DNA of 64,000 nucleotides, taken from assembly GCA_027485695.1 (NCBI GenBank), contig JAIXQO010000002.1, forward strand, positions 1-64,000. Reading direction: 5' to 3'. The position numbers were made by a program, and so were the translations under genes. The notes under the pieces are model-generated. The model had not been told where the DNA came from. It was given only the letters and a program-made list of their open reading frames with translations, and ran no database searches. This document shows, piece by piece, positions 1 to 7,931 of this stretch (position 1 is its first letter; every line of letters begins with the position of its first letter). The stretch is from Pseudomonadota bacterium. Its GTDB lineage: Bacteria; Bdellovibrionota; UBA1018.

Positions 1-175
1 ATTTGATCGGTGTTTCGACATCACTGTTCTTTACTAATCTGACAAGTCAGACCAGAAGAATTCAGCATGCCTACGCCCGCTCTCTCTTCACAAATATTCA
101 TCCTAGTTTTCAAAGAACGCACAAAACAGAGAGGCAACGAAGTCGCCTTCTGTTTGTTAACCGTTTGTCGTCGGT
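1..175 (-). other. probable rRNA operon leader (boxA-like), running off the left edge
   Basis: No gene-like reading frame is convincing here. Read on the minus strand, positions 120 to 106 give GCGTTCTTTGAAAAC, which resembles the boxA antitermination element (TTCTTTGAAAAC) found in rRNA leaders and 16S-23S spacers. A short self-complementary stretch lies at 39-52 (TCTGAC/GTCAGA). Together with the promoter-like sequence just upstream (182-211) this looks like the 5' leader of an rrn operon whose 16S gene would lie left of position 1. The rRNA gene itself is not in the window, so this is an inference from a short motif plus position. Confidence 0.45.
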
Positions 176-181
176 GAACAG

Positions 182-211
182 TTAATAATCCCCTGGAGCG
201 TTTTTTGGCAA
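182..211 (-). promoter_or_regulatory. probable rRNA-operon promoter
   Basis: On the minus strand a -35 TTGCCA (206-211) is followed after 18 bases by TATTAA (182-187). Directly upstream, at about 212-240, is an A/T-tract region that could act as an UP element. It points toward the boxA-like leader at 1-175. It stands back to back with the riboswitch RNA promoter at 306-333, so two strong promoters appear to diverge from one AT-rich intergenic region. Confidence 0.4.
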
Positions 212-305
212 CATGTTTTTTCAAAAAAGTTTTCTTTTTCTAAAAGGGGCCATGCGTCCAAAAAGCCTTTTGCTAACTTATTGTTATCATTAACTAAAAT
301 ACCCA

Positions 306-333
306 TTGATAATAACGCATAATGTTATAATAT
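306..333 (+). promoter_or_regulatory. strong promoter of the c-di-GMP riboswitch RNA
   Basis: Positions 323-331 read TGTTATAAT, an exact extended -10 element (TGnTATAAT). A TTGATA at 306-311 could be the -35, with a short 14-base spacer to TATAAT or 16 bases to an overlapping TAATAT (328-333). Transcription should start near 338, about 60 bases before the aptamer. A consensus extended -10 fits high expression. Confidence 0.65.
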
Positions 334-337
334 GTAG

Positions 338-625
338 TTAAGTTTCCTTAAGATTCCACGGAGGGTCGCAGACGAAGAGGGCGGGTAGTATCCCTACCCC
401 CTTTTGAAAAGGGCAAACCGGTAGAAATGCTGGGACGCAAAGCCAACGATGCTAAAGATTTCGATTCACCCCAACGAAATTCATGCAGGTCGGGTTGCCA
501 AAAGAACCCATTCGCCTCTCTGGCGGCTGGCTGGCAAAAAGACAAAGGGGGGTCCCCCAAAGACCCCCTCTTCTCACCGAAGCCGGGAGCGCTCATTGAT
601 GAGTGGCCCGGCTTCACTCTTTTTA
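338..625 (+). ncRNA. c-di-GMP-I (GEMM) riboswitch RNA, merRNA-like
   Basis: The core holds the GEMM-I signature: GGGCAAACC (411-419), a GAAA tetraloop, then GGGACGCAAAGCC (432-444). P1 closes between CTTTTG (401-406) and CAAAAG (499-504), so the aptamer spans about 401-504. A second arm pairs around GATTTCG/CGAAATT. The G equivalent to G20 of the Vc2 aptamer is present, which argues for c-di-GMP rather than the cGAMP-type GEMM-Ib variant. A 5' hairpin (383-399), a GGGGGTC/GACCCCC hairpin (548-568) and a terminator (579-624) make a self-contained transcript of about 290 nt. Bdellovibrio attack-phase cells are known to accumulate a comparable free riboswitch RNA (merRNA). Here it could also control read-through into queE, 48 bases downstream. 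The identification of the aptamer is firm; the role is inferred. Confidence 0.88.
579..624 (+). terminator. terminator of the riboswitch RNA
   Basis: GAAGCCGGG (579-587) pairs with CCCGGCTTC (607-615), with an inner CTCAT/ATGAG extension, followed by a T run at 620-624. It ends the riboswitch transcript upstream of queE and could be the regulated expression platform. Confidence 0.85.
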
Positions 626-672
626 CTCGGACGTTCTGTACATGCGCAGAGTGTGATAAAACCACCGCATTC

Positions 673-1350
673 ATGGCATTCGACGGACTTCTTATCAGCG
701 AAATCTTCTATTCTCTCCAAGGTGAAACGTCCGCGTCGGGACTTCCGTTCATTTTCATACGCATGACCGGATGCAATTTGCGCTGTAGTTATTGCGATTC
801 CGCTTATTCTTTCAAAGGCGGCGAGAAACGCTCGATCGACGAGACCATAAGCTTAATTCAACAGTGGAAGTGTAAGCAAGTACTTCTCACCGGTGGCGAG
901 CCACTGATGCAACGAAACACGCTCGCACTAGCAAAACGCCTTCACGATGACGGTTACGTCGTCAGCATCGAAACCCACGGACATGCGCCGATCAACGACT
1001 ACGCTACCTTCGCCCGAATCATCATGGATGTGAAAACGCCGGGCTCCAAAATGAACCGCGACACCTGGATCAAGAACCTAGAGTTTCTGAAACCTTCTGA
1101 CGAGTTGAAGTTCGTCATCACGTCCGCCGAAGACTATGAGTGGGCGCGCACGCAACTGCGTGAGTTCAGGCTCGCGGACCGCTGTTCGGTCCTTTTTTCG
1201 CCCGCCAACCACCATAAAGAGAGCCCGGGATCGATCCAAGGGTTTGACCCGACTGTTTTGGCTGAGAAAATCCTCGAAGATCAGCTCCCAGTACGGTTCC
1301 AACTCCAACTTCATAAATTACTTTGGGGTGCGGAACGACGAGGCGTTTGA
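673..1350 (+). CDS. queE: 7-carboxy-7-deazaguanine synthase QueE
   Basis: Radical SAM enzyme that converts 6-carboxy-tetrahydropterin to 7-carboxy-7-deazaguanine, a step of preQ0/queuosine synthesis. The 225-residue product has the cluster motif C34-x3-C38-x2-C41 for the 4Fe-4S centre and SAM, plus LLTGGEP about 35 residues later, which is typical. The frame stays open upstream to 427, but that part overlaps the structured riboswitch and does not look like protein; ATG at 673 gives the normal QueE N-terminus. No clear Shine-Dalgarno sequence precedes it. It lies 48 bases after the riboswitch terminator and just before tRNA-Cys. A queuosine-precursor transporter (56519-57208) is elsewhere in the window. 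Confidence 0.93.
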   Translation: MAFDGLLISEIFYSLQGETSASGLPFIFIRMTGCNLRCSYCDSAYSFKGGEKRSIDETISLIQQWKCKQVLLTGGEPLMQRNTLALAKRLHDDGYVVSIETHGHAPINDYATFARIIMDVKTPGSKMNRDTWIKNLEFLKPSDELKFVITSAEDYEWARTQLREFRLADRCSVLFSPANHHKESPGSIQGFDPTVLAEKILEDQLPVRFQLQLHKLLWGAERRGV

Positions 1351-1374
1351 CAAGACAGAGCCTCGGGCTATAGA
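1347..1374 (+). promoter_or_regulatory. tRNA-Cys promoter
   Basis: TTGACA (1347-1352), 16-base spacer, TATAGA (1369-1374). The -35 overlaps the queE stop codon. The expected start point is about 17 bases before the mature tRNA. Confidence 0.7.
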
Positions 1375-1397
1375 TTTGTATTCAGTTAGCCCATTGA

Positions 1398-1473
1398 GGT
1401 GACGTGCCCGAATGGCTAAGGGGTGAGTTTGCAAAACTCATTTTCGTTGGTTCGATTCCAACCGTCACCTCCA
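1398..1473 (+). tRNA. tRNA-Cys (GCA)
   Basis: Full cloverleaf: acceptor GGTGACG/CGTCACC, anticodon stem TGAGT/ACTCA around loop TTGCAAA (anticodon GCA, Cys), T arm GTTGG/CCAAC with TTCGATT loop, discriminator T at 1470. The CCA end is genome-encoded (1471-1473). A terminator follows directly. Confidence 0.96.
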
Positions 1474-1487
1474 TCCATTTTTAAAAC

Positions 1488-1527
1488 AAAAAGCCCGCGA
1501 CCGAAGTCGCAGGCTTTTTGTTTTTTT
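1488..1527 (+). terminator. rho-independent terminator after tRNA-Cys
   Basis: AAAAAGCC-C-GCGAC, loop CGAA, GTCGC-A-GGCTTTTT, followed by GTTTTTTT. Clean stem with a T tract. Confidence 0.9.
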
Positions 1528-1622
1528 AGAGTCACTCTTGGGAGTTGCACTCTAACCAAAGCCCCTATATTGAACCGCGCGTCTCTCTCAATCTAATCCG
1601 CAATTTTGCAGGGGTGCTTGTC

Positions 1623-2027
1623 ATGATCTCGATGAAACGTCGTTCGCCGGTTATCGCGTTTGTCCTTTTGACTCTGGCTGCTTCTAGCTGCGTCACCTAT
1701 TCAAACGGCGCACGAAGCTACGAAGAGCACGTGCAGATGGCGCTCGACGAACAGAAACAAACCCTGCTCGATTGCGGCAAAATGCTCAGGCCTGCGCGTT
1801 TGAAAAAAGGAGATGAGATCCGTGTCCAGTTGGAAATCGATTTTAAGATCGCTCAAGACGGCAAAGTCACCGAGGCTCCCGTCTACCGCTCCACGCCGAT
1901 TCGATCCGCACCACTCGAGAGTTGCCTCACGAATCAGATCTCGAAGCTTCGCTTTGATCCACCCCAAGGTCGAATCGAGGGTGTGCTCATGCACTACCAG
2001 ATTCTTTTCAGCTACTCTGTAGAGTAG
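1623..2027 (+). CDS. putative lipoprotein with TonB/AgmX-like C-terminal domain
   Basis: A 134-residue envelope protein. The N-terminus (MISMKRRSPVIAFVLL...) is a hydrophobic signal ending in ASSC near residue 24, a slightly atypical lipobox. The C-terminal part, with a DGKV turn, a pair of Cys residues (one in the middle, one in ESCL) and ISKLRFDPPQG, resembles the short TonB-like domain of AgmX/PglI-type proteins of myxobacteria and relatives, which contact envelope partners. ATG 1623 follows GGGGTG at a good distance; ATG 1632 is also possible. It stands alone, convergent with the TauE gene. The lipoprotein call is probable; the cellular role is unknown. Confidence 0.65.
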   Translation: MISMKRRSPVIAFVLLTLAASSCVTYSNGARSYEEHVQMALDEQKQTLLDCGKMLRPARLKKGDEIRVQLEIDFKIAQDGKVTEAPVYRSTPIRSAPLESCLTNQISKLRFDPPQGRIEGVLMHYQILFSYSVE

Positions 2028-2050
2028 AGTCACCTATACCTGATCCGTAC

Positions 2051-2803
2051 CTACTTGGTGAAAAACGTCCAAAGGTAAAACAAACCGATCAGCGCGATAC
2101 AGACACAAAAAACGGTGCGCAGGATCCGGTCCGGTATGTGCGTGGAAATATGTGCGCCCAATTGTCCTCCAATCAATACGCCACTCGCGGAAAACACTAA
2201 GATATCCCAACGGATATTTCCCAAGCTGAGATTAACAGCGGTAATCACCCAATCGGCGCTCGCCTCGAGCATGATCGCATTCGCGTTCGCCATTTTGTTC
2301 GGCATCTTGCGCCCATGTTCGGACATCGGCTGCGCGAGTTCTGCAACTCCGGTCCCCGTAGTCGCGGAGAAGATGCCGGCAATGATACTGAGAGGCGCGA
2401 GATAACTGGTCCGCCAAGGCAGGCCTTTTTGCTGAGCGACCCGTAAACTCCACAAATGCGTCAACGCAACGAGAATCATCACGATTCCCACGAGCGCCCG
2501 CAGAGCGAGGACGGGGAGCTTAGAAAAGAGCAGGATACCGAGCGCGACTCCAAATAAAATCCACGGCAAGAAATAGAGGTAATTCTTGAAATCGTGTTTC
2601 CTCATAAGCGCGTAACGAATCGTCCCACTCGTCATACCAATTGTCTCAGTAGCGATTCCAGTAGCGATCGATTGCGGAATCGGGGTTTGCAGCACGAAGT
2701 AGAAAAAAGGCTGAAAGAGCACGGCGCCTGAAAACCCAGACGCATTACAAAGCGTTGCAACTAGAATCGCGTACGGAAATACATACCAATATTCGAAACT
2801 CAC
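2051..2803 (-). CDS. TauE/SafE-family (sulfite exporter-like) membrane protein
   Basis: A 250-residue polytopic inner-membrane protein of the TauE/SafE/TSUP family, which exports small sulfur or organic anions. The two family half-repeats are visible: an N-terminal GFSGAVLFQP segment in the first helix pair and TTGTGVAELAQP in the second half. I place the start at GTG 2803, because GAGGAG lies 7 bases upstream and the next 48 upstream codons overlap the divergent gene and are not membrane-like. Substrate cannot be told from sequence. It is divergent from the AtoE-type transporter with about 95 bases between starts. Confidence 0.82.
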   Translation of the reverse strand: MSFEYWYVFPYAILVATLCNASGFSGAVLFQPFFYFVLQTPIPQSIATGIATETIGMTSGTIRYALMRKHDFKNYLYFLPWILFGVALGILLFSKLPVLALRALVGIVMILVALTHLWSLRVAQQKGLPWRTSYLAPLSIIAGIFSATTGTGVAELAQPMSEHGRKMPNKMANANAIMLEASADWVITAVNLSLGNIRWDILVFSASGVLIGGQLGAHISTHIPDRILRTVFCVCIALIGLFYLWTFFTK

Positions 2804-2897
2804 GGCGCGATCTCCTCGGATCAAGAGTATTTCGAATGGACCTAAGAATCTACTTTTCGATTTTTGTTTCGTAAGCTCAGCCGTGTACGATGAATTC

Positions 2898-4310
2898 ATG
2901 ACAAACTCCGCTCGACTCGAGCGTTTCGCGCTCATCGTCACCACGTGGGCAGAACGTTGGTTCCCTGATTCCTATATTTTTGCCGTGCTCGCGGTGATTG
3001 CCGTAACTTTCGGCGCTTTGATCGCAGGAATCACTCCCGGGTCCATCGCTCATGCATTTGGTGAAGGCTACTGGAGCCTCATCCCATTCACCATGCAAAT
3101 GACGATTGTCGCGATTTCGGGTCATGTCGTCGCGAGTTCCCCTCCTGCCCGTAGACTCATCACCCGCCTTGCTCAGATTCCGAAGTGCGAACGAAGCGCG
3201 GTCGCATACGTTGCCTTTTTTACTATTCTTGCTTCGCTATTTAATTGGGCATTGAGCCTCGTATTCGGCGGTCTCTACGTTCAAGCCCTCGCGCGCAGAC
3301 GCGATCTCCGTCTCGACTACCGAGCAGCCGGTGCCGCCGCGTATCTAGGGCTTGGCGCGACTTGGGCGCTTGGACTAAGTTCTTCGGCCGCGCAACTCCA
3401 GGCGAACGTCGATAGCATTCCTAAAACTTTACTCCCGATCACGGGGGTGATTTCTTTTGCCGATACGATTTTTCTTTGGCAGTCCATACTCATGCTTGCG
3501 GTACTCACTGTGCTCTCGGTCGCAATCGCCTACTATTCAGCACCCACGCGAGAACGAGCCGTCACGGCGCAAGACCTCGGCATCGCGATCCAAACCGAGC
3601 GGGACGACAAAATTGAAAAGCCTCGTCAGCCAGGCGAATGGCTCGAATACTCGCCCCTCACCACCATCATTGTCGTCTTGCTCGGCGGTATCTGGCTCGC
3701 CGGGGAGTTCATGAGCAAGAACACCGTTCTCGCCATCTCAAACTTGAACACCTACAATTTCCTATTTCTGATGCTCGGAATGCTCCTGACGTGGAGACCA
3801 AAGCGTTTTCTACAATCCGTCGCTGAAGCGGTGCCGGCAACCGCCGGAATTCTCATTCAGTTTCCGCTCTATGGAAGTATCGCGTTCATCCTGACTCATG
3901 CGACGGACGCAAACGGCGAAAGCGTTTCGCACCATCTCTCAAACTTTTTTGTTTCAATCTCCACACGCGATACTTTTGCGGCACTCATGGGAGTCTATTC
4001 CGCGATTCTGGGATTTTTCGTCCCTTCTGGTGGCGGTAAGTGGATCATCGAAGCCCCTTACCTGATGCAAGCAGCGAATGAACTTCAGTATCACTTGGGG
4101 TGGACAGTCATGGTTTACAACGCTGCAGAGGCTCTGCCGAATTTGATTAATCCATTTTTTATGACCGTCCTCGTGGGTGTGCTCGGCCTCAAAGCTCGCG
4201 ACATCGTCGGATACACGGTCACTCAGCTCGTGGTCCATGCGCCAGTCGTTCTGTTTTTACTTTGGGCGCTCGGCGAAACGCTTACCTATCATCCACCGAT
4301 CGTCCCCTAG
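2898..4310 (+). CDS. atoE: AtoE-family short-chain fatty acid transporter
   Basis: A 470-residue integral membrane protein with about 11-12 hydrophobic segments, matching the AtoE family (uptake of acetoacetate, butyrate or similar short-chain acids). The diagnostic C-terminal stretch VPSGGGKWIIEAPYL, followed by a conserved amphipathic loop, is present near residues 377-391. ATG 2898 is the likely start; a GTG at 2883 in frame is possible, and neither has a strong ribosome site. No partner atoDAB genes are nearby, so the substrate is unproven. The SRPBCC gene begins 9 bases downstream in the same direction, suggesting a shared transcript. Confidence 0.85.
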   Translation: MTNSARLERFALIVTTWAERWFPDSYIFAVLAVIAVTFGALIAGITPGSIAHAFGEGYWSLIPFTMQMTIVAISGHVVASSPPARRLITRLAQIPKCERSAVAYVAFFTILASLFNWALSLVFGGLYVQALARRRDLRLDYRAAGAAAYLGLGATWALGLSSSAAQLQANVDSIPKTLLPITGVISFADTIFLWQSILMLAVLTVLSVAIAYYSAPTRERAVTAQDLGIAIQTERDDKIEKPRQPGEWLEYSPLTTIIVVLLGGIWLAGEFMSKNTVLAISNLNTYNFLFLMLGMLLTWRPKRFLQSVAEAVPATAGILIQFPLYGSIAFILTHATDANGESVSHHLSNFFVSISTRDTFAALMGVYSAILGFFVPSGGGKWIIEAPYLMQAANELQYHLGWTVMVYNAAEALPNLINPFFMTVLVGVLGLKARDIVGYTVTQLVVHAPVVLFLLWALGETLTYHPPIVP

Positions 4311-4319
4311 GAGTGTCCG

Positions 4320-4748
4320 ATGTCGAGTCTCGAAATTTTCGAATTGCCCGTTTCCTTGAGAATTCGTGCTGAAATCGGGCGGGTCTACGAGTCTTTTGCC
4401 GTAGCGCGATTTGCCTCTCAATGGATCAGTGACCAAGTCGAAAATGATTTCCAAGAAGGGAAATCAAGCTACTGGGTTTTCGGGCAGTTCCGTCAAGAAA
4501 TACGGGTCGAGCGACTCCTCCCCAACGAGATGATCCAGTTCACCTGGAATGCCTCCGGGCAGGAGCGCGAGACCCGCGTCACGCTGGTTTTTGAAGCTGT
4601 TGGACCAGAAACCCGCGTAAAAATTCGTGAAGCGCATTGGGAAATGCGACTCGAACACATTCAAACCGCGCTAGACCATGCCTGTGGCTGGGAGAATACA
4701 CTTTGCCGCCTCAAAGCCTGGCTCGAGGCCGGAATTCAGCTAAAATAA
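4320..4748 (+). CDS. SRPBCC / AHSA1-domain protein
   Basis: A 142-residue cytoplasmic protein with the START-like SRPBCC pattern: an N-terminal beta strand ending in a helix (RVYESFAVARFASQW), a central run of beta strands rich in charged and aromatic residues, and a long C-terminal helix (HACGWENTLCRLKAWLE) that is typical of the AHSA1 subgroup. Such proteins bind hydrophobic ligands; some act as co-chaperones. AGGAG sits 7 bases before the ATG. It may be cotranscribed with the transporter upstream. The ligand is unknown. Confidence 0.8.
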   Translation: MSSLEIFELPVSLRIRAEIGRVYESFAVARFASQWISDQVENDFQEGKSSYWVFGQFRQEIRVERLLPNEMIQFTWNASGQERETRVTLVFEAVGPETRVKIREAHWEMRLEHIQTALDHACGWENTLCRLKAWLEAGIQLK

Positions 4749-4796
4749 ACGGTATCCGGATCGACACGCGATCGGGATCTGCTCTAAACTAATGAC

Positions 4797-6635
4797 ATGA
4801 TGACCAACGCGCGTGATTTCGACCAAGCCTATCTTGCCCTCCACATCCCCAAAGAAGATCTCTACTGGACCACCTATATGGGGATCGAAAATCGTGCGGA
4901 CGAGCTGAATGCTGCCGAACTCAAGTTGAAGAATTTTGCGTCTAGTCCGGAGAACCTCGCGCAGGCGCGAGCGGCTTTGGTAAATGCCCAGTCCGAGAAG
5001 GATAAAATCGCTCTCGAAGGTTGGGTCAAGTTTTTCGAGTCCAACACCATCGAAAGCCCGGTGGCACAAAAGATCCAGGGCGAACTGATTGAACTGGAAT
5101 CCAAGATCCGGGGTGCACGCGCGGCCCTCGAATACACCTACCAAGACTCGTCTGGAAAAACCCACAAGGCCTCGACCAATACCCTATCCGTCACCGTAAC
5201 GACTAATCCGGACGCGGAATCCCGTCGCACGGCTCACGAAGCCTTGATGAAGTTAGAGCAGTGGGTGCTCAAGAACGGTTTCATTGATCAAATCAAGACC
5301 CGGAATCGTTTTGCGCAAGCCCAAGGCTATCCCAATTACTACGCTTATAAATTGATGAAGAACGAGGGGCTAACGATCGAAGAACTCGATCAAATCTTCG
5401 AACCTTTTGAAAAAGCGACCCGCGCGCGTATGTTTGACTTATTTGAGAAACTCGCAAATGAAAAAGGAGCCGGAATCCTCGACGCTCATCAACTTTTGTT
5501 CTCGCTCACCGGAGAACTCAGCGCTGAACTCGATCCTTTTTTCCCGTTCTCTAAATCCATGGCGCGATGGGGACTAACGTTTCATCGTTTAGGCATTCGA
5601 TTCCGCGGCGCCGAACTCACCCTCGACCTCTTGGACCGAAAAGGAAAATACGAAAACGGATTCATGCACGGACCGGTTCCTAGTTTCTTTGACGGCGACC
5701 GCTGGAATCCAGCACGCATCAATTTCACCTCGAATGCGACGCCGAACCAGGTGGGTAACGGTCGAAATGGACTCGTCACTCTTTTTCACGAAGGCGGACA
5801 CGCCGCTCACTTCTCGAACGTCACGCAAAACTCGCCTTGTTTCTCGCAGGAATTCCCGCCCACTTCCATGGCCTACGCCGAAACGCAGTCCATGTTCTGC
5901 GACTCCCTACTCGGAGACGCAGATTGGATGAAACGTTACGCTCGCGATCGCCAGAATCGCGAGATTCCTGATACATTGATCAAGAAAATGATCGAAGTCG
6001 GTCAACCACTCAAAGCTTACCGCGAGCGCGGCATCCTCTTGGTGGCGATTTTTGAACGCCATCTCTATGAGATGAAAGATGCTGAACTCACTCCAGAGAA
6101 CATCACGCGACTTGCCCGTAAGTGCGAAAAAGAAATTTTTGGACTAAATAGCGTAGCACGTCCAGTGCTCGTCGTCCCGCATCTATTGTCTGAATCAGCA
6201 GCCGGCTCATACCAGGGCTATCTATTAGCCAACATGGCGGTCTATCAGACTCGCGCGCATTTCAAAAAGAAGTACGGAGCACTTACGGACGAACCTCGCA
6301 TCGGGCAGGACTTGGCCGACGCCTACTGGTCGATCGGCAACCGAATCACGCACAACGAAACGGTTAAACGCCTGACTGGAGAAACCATATCCGGCCAAGC
6401 GTTGGCGAATGTTTGCAACCTGAACGTCGATGAGGCTTGGGAAAATGCACAAGCATTGATTGCGTCGCTCTCGTCGCGCCCCGAAAAAGGTACGCTCGAT
6501 GACGTCAACCTCGACTGCCGTGTCCGGGTCATTCACGGCAAAGAAACGATTGCGGAGACGAAAGAGTCTTTTGCCCAAATGTCAGGGGATTTTGAGGCCT
6601 GGATTGAAAAACACTATCCGAGACTCGACTCATAA
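4797..6635 (+). CDS. M3-like zinc oligopeptidase
   Basis: A 612-residue cytoplasmic peptidase, without a signal peptide. The zinc motif H331-EGG-H335 is present and a third ligand is probably E362 in MAYAETQSM, 27 residues on. This architecture, with a long helical N-terminal half, fits the gluzincin M3/oligoendopeptidase group; M2 peptidases are a weaker alternative. Such enzymes clear peptides of about 5-20 residues. It starts 49 bases after the SRPBCC gene and ends 15 bases before the convergent thrC stop. The family is sure; the subfamily is less so. Confidence 0.85.
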   Translation: MMTNARDFDQAYLALHIPKEDLYWTTYMGIENRADELNAAELKLKNFASSPENLAQARAALVNAQSEKDKIALEGWVKFFESNTIESPVAQKIQGELIELESKIRGARAALEYTYQDSSGKTHKASTNTLSVTVTTNPDAESRRTAHEALMKLEQWVLKNGFIDQIKTRNRFAQAQGYPNYYAYKLMKNEGLTIEELDQIFEPFEKATRARMFDLFEKLANEKGAGILDAHQLLFSLTGELSAELDPFFPFSKSMARWGLTFHRLGIRFRGAELTLDLLDRKGKYENGFMHGPVPSFFDGDRWNPARINFTSNATPNQVGNGRNGLVTLFHEGGHAAHFSNVTQNSPCFSQEFPPTSMAYAETQSMFCDSLLGDADWMKRYARDRQNREIPDTLIKKMIEVGQPLKAYRERGILLVAIFERHLYEMKDAELTPENITRLARKCEKEIFGLNSVARPVLVVPHLLSESAAGSYQGYLLANMAVYQTRAHFKKKYGALTDEPRIGQDLADAYWSIGNRITHNETVKRLTGETISGQALANVCNLNVDEAWENAQALIASLSSRPEKGTLDDVNLDCRVRVIHGKETIAETKESFAQMSGDFEAWIEKHYPRLDS

Positions 6636-6650
6636 AAACGACGTAGGTTC

Positions 6651-7931
6651 TTATTCTCCCAGCGCGCTAAAAAGAGCCGATAGCTGCGGTGCAATCGTCT
6701 GCGACTGCGAAGGCTGATTCAGGAGATGCTTCAGTGCTTCGGGGAGCTCGATCTCATGCCCCACGAGCGGCTCTACAATCGTCTCAAATTTTGCCGGACT
6801 TGCCGTGGCAACTAAAATCCACTCGCGCTGATCTTCCGGGATTAGCCTTCTTGCATACGCGGCCGTCGCCGTATGAGGACAGAGCACCTGCCCCCACTCG
6901 CGCTCACTCGTCCGTATGATAGACTCGATCTCTGCGTCGGAGGCGCACGTTGCGTGTACGTCCCGGCGCAAATCATCGATCGACGGATAGAGCGATTGCA
7001 TTCGCTCGATATTGCTTGGGGCTCCAACGTCCATTGCATTTGCAAGTGTGGGAATCGTCGTTTCGGGGCGAAAAACACCCGTGCGCAGAAAGTCCACAAC
7101 CGCATGATTTGCATTGTGTGCGAGATGAACAACGCCAATCGGCAGACCCAACTTCTTGGCCCAAAGCGCGGCAACTGAATTCCCTAGATTACCGCTTGGA
7201 ATGATGAAATTCGGCGCCGTTCCGGTTTCTCGAAAACGCGCAAGCCCAGCCCACGCGTAGTAAATCATTTGCGGGAGAATTCGCCCCAGGTTGATACTGT
7301 TCGCACTAAGCCACGGCCGCGCGAGTAGCGCCTGTTTCACGATCCGTTGGCAATCATCAAACGCACCTTCAACGGCGAATGCCTGCACATTCCCCCCCCA
7401 GGCGCAGAGCTGTTTCTCTTGGCGGGGGGAAATGCGCCCTTTGGGGAAAAGAATTTTCACATCAATGCCGGATCGACCGTAAAAAGCTCCCGCCACGGCT
7501 CCCCCCGTATCTCCCGAGGTCGCAACGATCACGGAAAGCGGCGAAGTGCGCTTTTCCACGCGAATGAGTGTTTCCATACAAGCTGCCAGGAAACGAGCGC
7601 CCACGTCTTTGAACGCGGAGGTCGGACCATGGTAAAGCTCCAAGATAAAATCTCGATCGCGTCCCGGCACTGGACGAAGCGGTATTGGGAAGTTCAAAGC
7701 ATTCTTGCAGATTTGCGGAAGCTCACGCGAAAGATCAGGGTCGCCTACGAAAAAAGGTGTGAGCAGAACAGAGGCAACATCTGGCAGTTCGGATACGCTA
7801 TCGAAGTCTCGCAATGAAAGACTAGGGAAGCGATCTGGAACAAAGAGCCCGCCATCGGGAGCAATTCCCGATTTTAATGCTTCACGGATCGACAAAGAAC
7901 GAGAGGAATCGCGTGTACTGACCCACCTCAT
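6651..7931 (-). CDS. thrC: threonine synthase
   Basis: Last step of threonine synthesis: PLP-dependent conversion of O-phosphohomoserine to threonine. The 426-residue protein shows the N-terminal ThrC pattern (RDSSRSLSIREALKSGIAPDGG), the PLP lysine in GPTSAFKDVGARF, and the phosphate-binding SGDTGGAV and SGNLGN loops. The start at 7931 overlaps the thrB stop by ATGA; the upstream extension of the frame is the thrB antiframe and is rejected. It is the last gene of the thr operon and converges on the M3 peptidase gene. Confidence 0.96.
   Translation of the reverse strand: MRWVSTRDSSRSLSIREALKSGIAPDGGLFVPDRFPSLSLRDFDSVSELPDVASVLLTPFFVGDPDLSRELPQICKNALNFPIPLRPVPGRDRDFILELYHGPTSAFKDVGARFLAACMETLIRVEKRTSPLSVIVATSGDTGGAVAGAFYGRSGIDVKILFPKGRISPRQEKQLCAWGGNVQAFAVEGAFDDCQRIVKQALLARPWLSANSINLGRILPQMIYYAWAGLARFRETGTAPNFIIPSGNLGNSVAALWAKKLGLPIGVVHLAHNANHAVVDFLRTGVFRPETTIPTLANAMDVGAPSNIERMQSLYPSIDDLRRDVHATCASDAEIESIIRTSEREWGQVLCPHTATAAYARRLIPEDQREWILVATASPAKFETIVEPLVGHEIELPEALKHLLNQPSQSQTIAPQLSALFSALGE

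Noticed and set aside
401..504. cGAMP-type (GEMM-Ib) riboswitch
   Set aside because: The position equivalent to G20 of Vc2 is G, which favours c-di-GMP.
427..672. QueE N-terminal extension
   Set aside because: The open frame overlaps the riboswitch and terminator and reads as low-quality protein; QueE family N-termini begin at 673.
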